Part shown: piece after piece, positions 25,100-36,999 of the stretch
How the letters are laid out: each line of letters opens with the position of its first letter
Numbering within the stretch: the first letter of the stretch is position 1
From: Molossus alvarezi
Taxonomy: Eukaryota; Chordata; Mammalia; Chiroptera; Molossidae
Assembly: GCA_037176705.1 (NCBI GenBank)
Contig: CM073886.1
Coordinates: forward strand, 21,685,501 to 21,749,500
Direction: 5' to 3'
Length of the DNA: 64,000 bases
The notes under the pieces: model-generated
Seen by the model: only the letters and a program-made list of their open reading frames with translations
Told to the model about the DNA's origin: nothing
The model's database searches: none
Program-made: the position numbers and the translations under genes

Positions 25100-26030
25100 A
25101 TCCGTGTGGACTCCAACAGCTTGGGGTCCTCTCCACATGATCTGCCCTCTGGACCACATGGACACACCAGAACCTAGGTGTTTCCTTCAGAAACTTGGGT
25201 CTCCACTCCCCCTGCAAACCAGACCACCCACCCTGAGCCAAGGAGCCTGCCTGCAGAGAAGGCACTGTCCTTTGTCACCGTGATGAATAAGGCTTTGGAG
25301 AGAAACCATCACTCGTGTCCTTCATGCACCTCATGCAGTTACCTTACATCACTTTCACTTCCACTGACATCTGAAACAGACGTCAAGAACCACTGTGAAC
25401 CCAAGGCCCTCTAATCCCCTCGGAGGGATAGAAGCGAGAGTTACTCTCCAAACAGAGCCGCACAGCGAGGCGCTGAAGAGGCTCACGTTCAGTGCTGGGT
25501 TTTTCAAAGGTGGTTTTATGGACTGGCAGGAGGTGATGGGGGAATTTGGCCACATTCCCAGGGCCCGGCAGCTGACATGCCAAATGGCCCTTTCTTGCAG
25601 GGCCCTGAATATTCTTCCTGCTTCCTGCCTGGGTAGCAGAGGCTGTCCCCCCGCACTAACCTCCTCTTGCAGTCACTCAGCCCGTCTTTCCTGGGTTCTA
25701 TAGCTCCGCCTCTGACCACCTCTGGCACCAGCTTCCTCAGCAGCGTGAAGCCGGGGGAGAGGAACAGATTTCAGACACCCACTTTGGTTCTGAAGCAAAA
25801 GCAGTTTTCCCCATGCTCACCGCTCTGCAGAACACAGAACAAACTGTTTTAAACACAGAGCGAGGGAGGCAGGGAGGTGTAGGATTCTGGGTGTCTGCTC
25901 TCAACTCTGTTTCTGTTCCACATGAAGTCTCACTCTAATGTTCTAGAATGTTCCAGAGCTTGACTGAGTCCTCGGGGTGAGACCTGACTCCATGGGTATC
26001 AAAGCCTGATGTTTATTAGAGTCTAATACC
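25100..26030. other. Intron, GC-richer, no assigned repeat
   Basis: Several overlapping open frames at 25355-25728 on both strands have no domain, consistent with higher GC lowering stop frequency. No CpG-island density is seen. Confidence 0.45.
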
Positions 26031-26034
26031 AACT

Positions 26035-26260
26035 TTCATTTCGCTTACTCATTCCACAGAGGCTATAAAGGGCACCCACACCTATTATCTCTTTGATTCT
26101 GAGTCCCCAAGAGATGAGGTACTGCAAGTAGTTATAACATCCATGGATGGCATTTCATATAAAGACACAGGAGGAGAGTTTAAGTGATTTCCCTAAAATC
26201 CACGTGGCCCCAAGCCGACAATGGCTCAGTTATTGCAAAATGTCACCCAGTGCTTCCTTA
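26035..26260 (-). repeat. MIR SINE, diverged
   Basis: 'cctattatctctttgattct' then 'gtgatttccctaaaatccac' resemble reverse-strand MIR; weak. Confidence 0.45.
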
Positions 26261-26384
26261 TACAGAACAGAGGCTCTTGCTCATCCCTGGCTGCTCAAGA
26301 GAATCAATTGGAAAGTTATTTAAAAGCACCAACACTTGTGCCTCACACCAGTCCAATTGCAACTAAATTTCTATGAACTCCAAC

Positions 26385-26520
26385 ACTGATTTATTTGTTT
26401 TCTCTGTCTCATCTCAATGGCAGGATGTTATTAAAGCCAGTGTCTTCAAAACCTAGCACAATGTCTGACACCCAGTAGGGGCCCAGTAAATATTTGGTGA
26501 GGAAATAGATGAGCAGGAAG
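26385..26520 (+). repeat. L2 LINE 3' end
   Basis: 'caaaacctagcacaatgtct' and 'agtaaatatttggtgaggaa' match the L2 3' end. Confidence 0.7.
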
Positions 26521-26884
26521 CTCATCCCCAGGGAGACAAGAACTGGTCAACCCTGTCCCCATTTCCATAGCTTATTCTCCTTCTGCCTGCCAGTGTGAGT
26601 ACCAAAATAAAAGGGATAATGATGCAGGTGGCCCAGCAGAGATCAAGACAAGCTTCTTGGGAATTTTCTTTCTTCTGTCAAAGGATTGCCTTGATGAGCC
26701 TTCATGTACTTTCTGCCACTCTTACTGTGTAGCACTGAGCTTTTAAACAGGTTTTATTTCAGTTTTCACAGATGAGATAAAAAGTAAAGGTATCAAACTT
26801 GATAAGCTTGAGGATTCAGATGAATAACATTTTCACACACACATAAGCTGCATCTGACCTACAGGATAATTTCTGTCCCATCAC

Positions 26885-27145
26885 CACCCACCCTCCTCCT
26901 CCTCATCATCTACTACCATTACCATCATTATCTATCATCATCAACACCATCATTATCATTATCACCCATCATCATCATCATCAATCACATCTATCCATCC
27001 TCCTCCTCCTCATCATCATCCACCACCACCATCATCATAATCATTCCCCATCATCATTATTATTATCCATCATCATCATCGATCACCACATCCATCCATC
27101 CTCCTTCTCCTACTCATCATCACCATCACCATCATCATGGTTATC
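26885..27145. repeat. (CAT/CCT)n trinucleotide-rich microsatellite
   Basis: About 260 bases of 'catcatcatcatc' mixed with 'ctcctcctcctcatc' and 'caccaccacc'. Compound, interrupted. It abuts a MIR on its right. Confidence 0.9.
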
Positions 27146-27320
27146 ATCACAGCTAACATTTATCGGGCATATCCAATATACAGTACAATGTAGAATGTAG
27201 TAAGGGGTTGTCTTATTATTATCCCTCAGAGAATGTAACTTGCCCAAACTCACATAGCTGGTACATGACAGAACCAGGATTCAAGACTAGGCAATCTCTA
27301 TCTAGAATCTGGATGCTTAG
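27146..27320 (-). repeat. MIR SINE
   Basis: 'acagctaacatttatcgggc', 'aatgtaacttgcccaaactc' and 'gacagaaccaggattcaaga' are reverse-strand MIR. Confidence 0.8.
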
Positions 27321-27362
27321 CTACTGAAAAAGTGATCTCGGTGTGGAGAATAGGAAACATAA

Positions 27363-27390
27363 GTGTGTGTGTGTGTGTGTGTGTGTGTGT
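27363..27390. repeat. (TG)14 microsatellite
   Basis: Uninterrupted run of 14 TG units. Confidence 0.95.
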
Positions 27391-27749
27391 TCAATAACCA
27401 CCATTCAATCTTTCTTTAGGCACCCAACCAGAAAAGAAAATCCCCCAGAAATAGAAATCAATGTCAAAAATCTCTCGCCAATTGGCAATCAGTTTATGTA
27501 GGAGACAGGCTGAGAGGGGAAATCATCCTTGGGTGACATTTTCCAAAAGCACATCAGCTCCATCATCCACAAATGAAAGTTTTATCATAAGCAACGTTCA
27601 CTCATTGGACCATTTTATGACTGATGTTCTAGCCTTCATTTTCCTCCTATCAGGAAAGAAGAAGGGTTCTCTTCCCACCTTTACTACTGTATTTAACCAC
27701 TATTCATGCTCAGAAGCATCTATTACTTCTTCGTCACCCCAAGGGTTTC

Positions 27750-28000
27750 TTTCTTTTTTTTTTCTACCTATTTTACCTACTCATGTTCAGACAGTCAGCA
27801 GTTCTCTCTCAAACTATGGAGTTCCTACCAGTCTCACCCTTCTCTCACCCATCTTTCACACTGCTAATGGATATATTTTTAATGTTCAAATGAGAGCATT
27901 GTGTCCCCCTGCTTAATTTTTTCAGCAGCTCCTACAACCTTCAGGATAAAGTAGAAACACACAACAACCCCATGGCAGTTCGTGTTTTGGGCTCAGCATC
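27750..28000 (+). repeat. L2 LINE internal fragment
   Basis: 'ccccctgcttaattttttca' and 'aaccttcaggataaagtaga' correspond to the L2 'ctgctcaaaacccttcagtg...ataaagtccaaact' region. The 151-codon open frame 27461-27916 overlaps it and is not a gene. Confidence 0.6.
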
Positions 28001-28524
28001 CATCTCAGTACCTGAGAGAGGTCAGGTACTCCATAAACGTGTAACAAATTGAATTGCTGAGTGATCTAATGAAGCCAAGTAATGAGTGCTTAGAAGGACA
28101 ATCAAAAGAAGTGTTCATATTTTCCCCTGTCCATCATTTCTCCAAAACATATCAACTCCATCACCCACAAACACATTTCCACTCCAAGCAATCTCCACTT
28201 ATTGGGCCATTTTATGATTTATGTTCTAAAATAGCTTAATACTCCTTTGCTCTGCTCTCTCTTCAAATGAGAAGTTTAATCTTAAGTTTCTGGTGACTGT
28301 TGGGTTCCCAGCTAGGGTAGATATCCAAGGTGGCCGGAGCGCTCTAATTCAGAAACCAAAGAGGAGCACCAATCTTAACTCAAAGTCCATGTACTAGTCT
28401 CTCAGAATAGGGTAGAGGGGATAGGTATTAAGTGATAAAATTTCTAAGAAGAGCTCTGTAATTTGGGGAGCATGGAACGAAGCCATGTAGAGCTACCAAG
28501 CCTTCAACCACATCTGACCCTCGG

Positions 28525-28630
28525 CTTCCAACATAGCACCGACTGGCCACATGTGACTATTTAAATATAAATTTCAATATCTGGTTTCTCAATCACGCTA
28601 GCCACATTTCAAAAGCTCAATAGTCTTTAA
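28525..28630 (+). mobile_element. hAT-type (MER33-like) fragment
   Basis: 'ctggccacatgtgactattt' then 'acgctagccacatttcaaaa' and 'gctcaatagtc'. These are the recurrent motifs of this hAT family; ends are missing. Confidence 0.5.
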
Positions 28631-28675
28631 ACGTTAAAGCTGATGCTCCCCTACCCTTGCCAGCCTCATCTGTAA

Positions 28676-28925
28676 AGATGCCAATTCAGTTGGTCTGGGA
28701 CAGGGTCCAGAATTTTTTTATTCTCTCAGTGAGTGTAATGTGTAGCCAGGGTTGAAAACACTAATCCGAGCCTTCAGTATCCAACCCTGTAGCTGTGCAT
28801 CAGCTCACTTAGGGAATGTTTTATGCTCACAGATTTTTAGGCTCCAAGCCATCTGCACTGAATCAGAATCTCCATTAAGGAGCCCTAGAATATGTATTCT
28901 CCCCAGAACATGCTGATGGAAAGCA
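28676..28925. mobile_element. Two MER5A-type hAT fragments
   Basis: 'ttcagttggtctgggacagg' (28688, reverse sense) and 'ctgaatcagaatctccatta' (28857) with 'ttaaggagcccta' are MER5A-like halves lying close together. Highly diverged. Confidence 0.5.
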
Positions 28926-29149
28926 AGATGTGGTACAGCTAAGTCCAACTTCCCCATTTTCTAGGTGAGGAAACTGAGGCCCCTGAACCTTGGATGACTT
29001 ACTCCAAATCAGTGGTACCACATGAATAGACACAGGGCCTCTCACCTCCTAATTTGGTACTTTCTTTGCTGTGTCATGATGCCATCAGGTATGAAATGAT
29101 TTCTACAAGGAATGGGGCGGGGGTTGTAGGAGGACATGGGCTTTGCTGA

Positions 29150-29330
29150 CAGTTCGCCTGGGATCTGCTTGTTACCACAAGTGAGTTATTTAACTTACAT
29201 CTCTGTTTCCCCATCTGAAAAATTGGAATAATAGTAACAGCCACCACCTTAAAGGATTGCTGTGCATATTTTCAGAGATAATGCACATAACAGCACTTGG
29301 CATATAGAAGGTGTTCGGTCAGGCTGAGTT
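29150..29330 (+). repeat. MIR SINE
   Basis: 'ctctgtttccccatctgaaa' and 'attggaataatagtaacagc' match the MIR centre. Confidence 0.75.
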
Positions 29331-29734
29331 GACGTAATAATGGAGATGATGGTAGTAGCCTTGACCGTCAAGCCCCACGACCCACATCCATCACGGACTT
29401 CTCAGTGTCCCACTTCCTACTTATTCCTCCCCTTCTCAGTTGCCGGCATCTTTGTCTTTACCTCTCATCCCTCAGCCCTGACTTGTGTGTGGTTGCCTAG
29501 TTACTGAGAGGCATGCATCTCGCCTGCCCCTAAGACTAGAATTCTGGAGGGTAGGGCACCATGTTGATCTGAGTCCTTCTCAAAACCTTGCATGGCACTG
29601 GGCCACTGCCTTGGGAATGAAACTAGGAATAGCATTCTGAGTCTGCAAGTCTGCCAGTGGGCAGAAAGGGAGATCAGTGTTTTATGTATTTGAATGAACC
29701 TGCCAGATGTGTTGCTCTAGAAAGAAACATTTCA

Positions 29735-30250
29735 TCTATTGATTGCCTTCCATTCAGTCAATACATTTAACAAACTCCAGTTATATGCCAGGTGTTGTTC
29801 AGGGGAAGTGAATCTAAGGAAGAAGGCTACCAAAGCAAAGGTTCCTGAATGAAGTTTTCATTCTTATGGTAAGGAGATAAACAAGGAAGGAGATCAATAC
29901 ATAGACTGGTTTCCAGGAAAGCAGATGAGCAATAGTTCAGGAGTGGCGTGGACAGCAGAGGAACTTCATTTCAGATCACCTGGTCAGCTACACTGGTGCT
30001 AATTAAAAGAATGTCAAGGAAAAGTCAGCCAAGAAAAGCTGAGGGGTGGGGTGTGGGTAAGGAAAACCATCCAAGCAGAAGGAACAGCATGTGCAAAGGT
30101 AGGAAAGGGTTAGCAAGTTCAGGGAACAGAAGGAAGGTCAGAACAGCTGATATTTAAAGGAAAGTGGTGAAATATGAGTTTGGACAGTAATCAGAGGCCA
30201 TATCACACAGCAAGTGTCCTGTAGATCATGGAAAGGGGTCTGGATTTCAT
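29735..30250 (-). repeat. L2 LINE 3' part
   Basis: 'tatatgccaggtgttgttca' is the reversed L2 tail; 'aagcagaaggaacagcatgt' and 'gcaaaggtaggaaagg' are L2 body; 'atggaaaggggtctggattt' follows in the same order. Confidence 0.7.
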
Positions 30251-30254
30251 TGCT

Positions 30255-32730
30255 AGGTCAATGTCATTCCAAACAACTCCCCTGTTAAAGGCACCCTTAG
30301 TGTCTCCCAGCAGAGAAGCTGGGAGGGGACCTGGAACTTGAGGCATGTTGGGGTTTCATGGGAGCCAGCCCTATTCTTCCCTTTGGAAATCTGATCTGTG
30401 CCCTGAGGGCAGCCTACATTGAAGATACTATAAAGCACATAACCGTGGCTAGATTGGTACCCTAACCTCAAATTGTAAGGCTGGAGCTCCTATGTCTACC
30501 TGGGCATTCCAGATCTTATCTCAGTTCATCATCCAGAGCCAAGTTCTCCCTCTAGAGAGAAATACAATGCTGGAGAAGAGAATGCACAAATGTATGGAGA
30601 GATGTATTTCTTGACTCCAGTTGCAACTAGTTTAGAATAGCCCAACATTCTCTGTATTCATCAGAACCACACAATGACTGATGGTCTTGGCCCCAGCCCT
30701 ACTCTCTGGATCATTAGCAGAACTGGCCAAGAAGGAACCTGCTGAGATGCAGGCTCTTATTTCTACGCAAGGACATAGCAAAGGTGGAAGTTGGCTTCAC
30801 CCAAGTGCTCCGTCAAGCTGCAGGTGAACATTCTAACTCAAGGCTTCCAAACAGGGTCATTAGCAATTACAGATTGCCTGAGGCTACACAAGAGCTTCAT
30901 TTGTTCTTGCTGTGGTTACATTTTATTTTATTTTATTTTTATACCCGTCCCAACTGTGACTAAGCCACTGGCCTTACTCTGTGTACCTGAAGCCATTTTT
31001 TTCAGATCTCTTTTCTTAGAGTAGCATGAACCTCCCTGAGCCACATCATAGGCATTTGTTATTCTGACTGCTGATTATCCTTTCTTCCTTTACTGATAAT
31101 AGTGAATTTTCACTGGAAGCCACCCTTTCCTCTCTCTCAGCCAAGCCAGTTGGCTCATCCAATCCCCACAATGTCAGCAATTAGTTCAAGGGTAGGAACA
31201 TGTCCTAACCTGGTCCATTCAGACTGACTCCCAAGATGTGTGAAGAAAGCAAGTAGGAAAAGACCATTTCTCTTATTGTTAGACTTGAATCTGGAAGGAC
31301 GTTCAGCCAGAATTTCTGGCCATCACCCTGTCACCACCATGTACCATCCTGAGAAGGAAACCATCAAAGTCAAAGGCAAAGCTGAAAGAGAGAGAGTTAC
31401 GAAGTTCGAACATCCTTGTTGAGCACCTTGTTCAAGCCACACCTGAAGCCAAGTACCCATGCTGTCATTGCACGTCCTGATTAAGTATCCCTTTTTGTTT
31501 AAGCCAATTCAAATTAGCTTTTCTGTCACTGGAAACCAAAGATTCTTTGTGCCACTTTGGCTAGGGGAAATAAAACAGAGAATAACATGATTCATTCCTC
31601 ACTCATCTTCCAAACTTAGATCAGAAGAATTCAAACTAAAGAGTGGTTCATTTCCCTCCCCCATCCTTGCCTTTTCTTATCCATGCCCCCCCCCCCCCCG
31701 GGGCCAGATGCCTCCCTCCACAAATCTCCCTCTTCCCACATGAGTTCTTTATCTTTGCTTTTTTATTGTTGATTTTCCTTCAGTATGCTCCTGTGATTGG
31801 TTTCCTCTCAGAGTCCGACAGCCACAGTCTCCATGACCCAGACGAAAGACATGACAAGTTGCCACCAGTAATAATCATTTGTCATTAAGCTATTGCAGTG
31901 AGAAGAGAAGGCAACCTGGTCCTGTTCATTAAGTCTCCGTCTCTGGCTGTCACAGTCAGAGGGGCTGCTTCTGGAGGAAGGGGGCAGCTGTTCTTTTGGA
32001 AAGAGAGTCTTGGGCGTTCCTGTAACACTTGCTAGGGGCAGGCCCTGCTGGTACACATTACGGTAGAAACATTACGGTGGAAACGTCCTCCTCAGAATGC
32101 CCCACTGTTCTCTAAGAAATGTCTACAGACAGCTCTGAGAGCTGAGCTTGCGGACAAAATTGCTTCTCCTTTTGGGAGTCTGTGTGTTCATGTTATTAAA
32201 GGCCCAAATGTTGGTGCCAAATAGCCAGAGGGTTCAAACCTCAGCTCTTACTCTAACCCGGGACCTTGAGCAACAGTTACCTTAATACCTTCAACACACT
32301 ATTTTTGTATTTTTAAAATGGAGGGAACATTAGTCTCTACTTGAAGGAGGTGGTTGTGACGGCGATAATGCATGGATTGCTCTCAGCACATCCCAAGAGC
32401 CTGATTAACGGGAGCCGGGGTTACTGGGGCTGCTGTTACCATGAAAGAATGAAGCACAATGATAACAGTGAAACCCAGAACACAACAGCCCACCAGCAGA
32501 GCATCAGTGCAAACACAACATTTCCCCTGTGGCTCTTCCCATACGTTCCCTAAATGTTCTCATAGCAACACATCACCATGTCTCCAAAGAGCTTGCACTG
32601 GGTGCCAGGCACGAGCTGAGAGCCGTTCACAACTCGGCCCAGTGTTGAAACGAAAAGTCCTGTGTCCCCGGAACTCCTTTAATTCTGAGCAAACGGGAAC
32701 CAGTCCTCAGCCAAGCAAAGAGCTTTGAGT
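30255..32730. other. Intron, no assigned repeat
   Basis: Only an (ATTTT)n run at about 30923-30940 and a C14 run near 31687-31700 stand out. No gene recognised. Confidence 0.5.
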
Positions 32731-32734
32731 GTAT

Positions 32735-33045
32735 ATAATCCTCACACTGACCTTCCAGTGAAGCATTTCTGTCCCCATGTTACAGCTGAGGAAGTTGAGG
32801 CTTACAGGGACGTGCTTCCTTACTTTAATGAACATAGGAAGCCCTGGGGGACCTTGTTCCTCTGCAGATACCACCCAGTGGGTCCAGGCTGGAGCACTGC
32901 CCACAGGCTTCCAGGTGGCACCTATGCACTGGTCTAGGGACCAAGCTTTGAGGAGCAACATTAAAGAAGCTCAGTGGCATGCCCAAGGCCACGTGCAACC
33001 TTTGGCAGAGCAGAGGTTCAGACCTAGGGGTCTGACCCCACAGTA
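32735..33045 (-). repeat. MIR SINE, interrupted
   Basis: 'ccccatgttacagctgagga' and 'agttgaggcttacaggga' at the left; 'cagtggcatgcccaaggcca' and 'gcagaggttcagacctagg' at the right, with unrelated sequence of about 120 bp between. Confidence 0.6.
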
Positions 33046-33049
33046 GCCT

Positions 33050-34465
33050 TCAGCCATGACACCAGGGGTCTCTTCCTTCCAGGGAGGAGTGGGGAGAGAC
33101 ACAGACAGCGTCTGTGGTCTGAAATCCTCACCTCTGTGTGTTTCCATTGGGCCTCCTGGCCTATGACAGCCCCGTGTCACAGCCTATCAGTACTGTCGTC
33201 TTATCCAACAGAGTGCTTTCGGGAGAGACTGTGAGTCAGACACACTGCACTGCGTGGAAGGGAAGGAAGAGGGGCTGCTCTGAGGTGAGCCGCCCCACTT
33301 CTGGGAGAAAGCTGGAGTCCCCCAGGAACCTGGCGAGTTTGGGGAGGTAGCTGCCATTCAGAAGGTGCCCACCCCCATCTGCTGGGTGAGGAATGACTCC
33401 ATGGGGAGCGAGCCCACCCTCTCCTTCATGTGGGCCCTGCTGCCATCAAACCTGAGGAAGCGGCCGAATCTCTTCGAGGCTCTGTGTTTTCATCTTCAAA
33501 ATGGACCTAGTGGAACTCTTGTTACCTGAAGAGGCTTCAGGCATCAGTGACATGGGGGTGCACAGAACTCTGTGAACTACAAAGTGGGGTGTCACTGTAC
33601 CAGGTCTTTGGGTACAAACAAGCACTGCCGCCTCCTCTCTCCCCACCTCCCCATCTACCCCCATGGTGCTCCCAGAACACTCTGTCCAGGCCTCCATTGT
33701 GGATCTCATCACCAGGTATTTTAAGTGACAATTTAAAAATCTGTCTTCATGTGACTGGGTTAATGCTAGTTCATCTCTTCAGCAACAGCCCCCAGTCCAG
33801 CTCCTGGTACATGATGGAGCCCAGAACACATTGGCTGGAGGTATAAGAAAGCAAAGGAATGAAACAATTAATGGACAAATGAATGAATGACGTGCGTTGG
33901 AGGTATGACATAGTGAATGAATGAATGAATGAATGAATGAATGAATGACTATTCAGTGAGAGCAGCTGAGTCAGGGGCACATCCATGTGGAAGCTCAGTG
34001 GCATGCCCAAGGTCATGTGCAACCACGTGGAAAGTGGGGTCTAAGTGAGTGCTGTGTGGATGAGGGCGTGAGGCAAATAAAGGGAGCTGGGGGCAATTCT
34101 GAGTGTCTGAAGCACAGGAACCCTTTGCACCCCAAACTTGCATGATCTGAAGGCCAGAAACAAATACAGAATTTTAGGGGGATTAGGCTGGTGTTCCTGG
34201 CTGTCTGAACTCTTGCTACTTCCTCTCCAGAACTCAGATTCAGACAAAACCAGATTCAGACAAAAATAGTATCCTTCTCTACCCAAACCCAGGAATGAAA
34301 CAGAGTCCATCAAGAACCTGTGTCCATGCTGCTGTCGGTGCTGACTCGGGACTCTCCTGGGCACGGACACTCTGTTGCCCTTCCCCAAATGACCTCACTC
34401 CAAGTCCCATTTCCTGCCTTCCCCTCCCAATTACATATCCTTAGCACAGACGAGACACGAGGCAC
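33050..34465. other. Intron, mostly unassigned
   Basis: Apart from the GAAT repeat and a possible L2 tail at 33770-33960, nothing is recognised. A short sequence at 33991-34020 ('gctcagtggcatgcccaagg') repeats that at 32970, see findings. Confidence 0.45.
33914..33948. repeat. (GAAT)n microsatellite
   Basis: About eight GAAT units, following 'gacaaatgaatgaatgacg'; this is the typical growth of an L2 tail (see neighbouring 'atgatggagcccagaacaca'). Confidence 0.85.
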
Positions 34466-34466
34466 A

Positions 34467-34735
34467 AAAGACCACATGCTGTCTGACTTCATCAACATGG
34501 CACGTCCAGAACAGGCAAACCCATACCAATAGAAAGCAGATCAGTGGTTGCTGGGAGCTGGGGATGCCAGAGGAATGGGGAGTGACTGCTGATGGACATG
34601 GGTTTCTGTTGGGGTTCTGGAAATGGACAGTGGTTGCATAACACTGTGAATGTACTGAATGCCCCTGAATTGTACATGTTAATATGGTTACAGTGGTGAA
34701 CTTTAAGTATATTTTATCACACTAAAAAGGACAAA
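34467..34735 (+). mobile_element. LINE-1 3' UTR fragment
   Basis: 'agatcagtggttgctgggag', 'ctggaaatggacagtggttg' and 'gaattgtacatgttaatatg' are the standard L1MA/MB 3' end, truncated at its 5' side. Confidence 0.8.
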
Positions 34736-35159
34736 GAATAAGTAAATAAAGCAAGCAGGGCCTACAGCTGAGGCTGGCTGCTTCATCTAGGTTCCTTCAG
34801 TCTCATAGCCCCTTGGTGGAAAGGGGGTACGGAACCCTTGGACCTCATGGTCACGTAGAAGGAAGGACTCCTGGGAGCCTGTAGGAGCATGCTGCCACCC
34901 ATATTTTCCTGCTCTTCCTAGGTATCTGAAGTCCCCAAGCAGCCTAACAGTCATCAGTCACCCCCTGATCCCACAGAACCTAATGCTGGAACGGCTGTGA
35001 CAATAGTCTGCTCTGGACAGGGCTCCCGAGCGGGCGTGGCCCTTCCTGTTCTTTCACGTGTCAAACGGGATGCTGCAAATGCTTTGCCAGAGCAGACCCA
35101 GCAGTCACGGAAGGGGAGGTGCACAGATTCCGGGGATGAGACATCTCTTCGTGCAAACC

Positions 35160-35400
35160 TCCGTTCTGCCCTGTGCTCGCCTTGTGGTCTTGAGAAACTG
35201 ACTCAACATTGTTAAGCCTCCGTTTCCTCTGCTGTGAGACAGGAACAGCAATAGCCACCCACCTCATGGATCAGAGGAGCTCATGTATACCACGCCTGAC
35301 CCATTATTACATGCCAGTCACTGTTTCCACATTATCTCATTTAATCATAGTACAACCCCTTGGAGTAGGCAGTATTAATGTCCAAGCGAATTCATTTGAA
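35160..35400. repeat. Two MIR SINEs in opposite orientation
   Basis: 35160-35275 is forward ('aagcctccgtttcctctgct'); 35276-35400 is reverse ('atgccagtcactgtttccac', 'attatctcatttaatcatag'). Confidence 0.65.
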
Positions 35401-35424
35401 TGTTGTTGGATTCCAAAGCCCTAG

Positions 35425-36380
35425 CTTGGCACCAATGGGCAATGCGCACCCTCCTCTTCATCAGTCTTAACCTGTTTGCTCCCTTTCATTGACCCAACGC
35501 TGGCTCCTATGCACACATTCTAATGTGGCACAAAGCTCTCCACTTCCTCAGCACTGCGCTGGTCGCCGCCAGCTTCTCCCTCTAGATGTAATGGCTCCAA
35601 AGAAGAAGTATGAGCCCTACACAAATACCAAGAGATTTAGCAAGCTAGTCTTCCCCCTTTTCCTTGGGCATAATATTCTGCTTGCAAATCACTTCCCCAC
35701 GAAGCTAACAGATTATAATGTGTGTAGACTGAGGCACGCTAAGAGCTTTGGATGTATTCTTCTCTCGTGCTCTCAGAGACGAGTAGACCAATTATGGAAT
35801 ACAGCTGGTCCTTTGAACAGGGCCACACTAAACGCTCACCTGTGCATCTGTGGGTATGGTTCCCCCCGTCAAAAGGCTAACAATATCTGTTTGTTCTCTG
35901 CAGCAAGTGTTAAGCCAAGATCCACTTGGAGCTCAGAAAAAGAGGAGGAATTAATGGTGATCGGAGTTGACTATCACAAGTGAACTCTTAGCACCAATTA
36001 GGAAGTAAACAAGGGGTGGGAAGAGAGTGATTTTCACAGAAAAATCGATGGTTTGAATGTTTTCCTGAGAAGTGACATAAAAGAGAAAGTGGAATGCCAG
36101 CCCCTGAGAAGGGTTCCAATTTACTATTTAATAGAGAAAAATAGTTGACAATGGTCCTGCTCAGCCCTGGTGCCTCCCAGTTGCAGCCACACTCAGTGCT
36201 GGCTCCAGGCAGGGCCCAAGTAGCTGACGGGTCTTCGAGCTCAGGTGGTTTGTCTTCTCCAGCGTCGCTATACCAGAAGGAACTTCTTCAGGGTCTCAGA
36301 GGCAAGGGAAGTCCTGACACACATCACCCCCTGCCCTCCAGCCCCAAGGATGCCCCTCACCCTCAGATAGTTCATATTTG
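35425..36380. other. Intron, no assigned repeat
   Basis: A 164-codon frame at 35489-35983 lacks any recognised domain and splice context; I treat it as chance. Confidence 0.45.
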
Positions 36381-36384
36381 TTTC

Positions 36385-36515
36385 AACTCCCATACGAAGT
36401 TGATAGATGACTCTCTTTTTTCCCATTTTACACAAGAGAAACCTGAGACAGAAGGGTGGGGAGGGGTTGGGGAGGAGATGGGCCCAAGGGTTGGTCAATG
36501 CTTTCTGCCTCATTT
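36385..36515 (-). repeat. MIR SINE, partial
   Basis: 'tttcccattttacacaagag' and 'aaacctgagacagaagg' are reverse-strand MIR. Confidence 0.6.
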
Positions 36516-36609
36516 TGTAGAGTACCGCTGAATCTGGTTCCAAAGCACTTAACACCTTTATGTTCCAAACAATTCATTTGATGTACTTATTATGTTTATT
36601 GTTTCCTCT

Positions 36610-36740
36610 CTGACTGTCCCTGATAGAATATGAGGAATATTTTGTTTGTTCGTTCATTGATGTATTCCAAGTATCTGTAACAGAGCCTGCTGTATAATGG
36701 AGCGTAGCACATATTTGTAAAATCAAATTGAAGGCATTCA
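36610..36740 (+). repeat. L2 LINE 3' end
   Basis: 'attccaagtatctgtaacag' and 'agcctgctgtataatggagc' match the L2 3' end. Confidence 0.6.
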
Positions 36741-36803
36741 AATTGTTGGAAGAGAGAAAGTCAGCCAAGGAGAAAGTAGGGAAGGAGGGAGAAAGGAAGA
36801 CAG

Positions 36804-36963
36804 AGGAAGGAAGGAAGGAAGGAAGGAAGGAAGGAAGGAAGGAAGGAAGGAAGGAAGGAGGGAGGGAGGGAGGGAGGGAGGGAGGGAGGGAGGGAGGGAG
36901 GGAAGGAAGGAAGGAAGGAAGGAAGGAAGGAAGGAAGGAAGGAAGGAAGGAAGGAAGGGAGGG
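36804..36963. repeat. Homopurine tract (GGAA)n-(GGGA)n-(GGAA)n
   Basis: About 14 GGAA units, then about 11 GGGA/GGAG units (36857-36902), then about 14 GGAA units. All purine on the plus strand for 160 bases and roughly mirror-symmetric. It makes long artefactual frames on both strands. Confidence 0.95.
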
Positions 36964-36999
36964 AGAGAAGTTGGAGAAACAGAAAAGGAGCAAAACAAG

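Noticed and set aside
27461..27916. 151-codon open frame
   Set aside because: Its second half overlaps an L2 fragment and there is no domain.
35489..35983. 164-codon open frame
   Set aside because: No recognisable family, no low-divergence signature, inside a large intron; judged to be chance. A protein search with no hit in other bats would confirm this.
36804..36963. CRISPR array or other prokaryotic repeat system
   Set aside because: The repeats here are simple or transposon-derived; there are no spacers, cas genes or prokaryotic gene organisation anywhere in the window.
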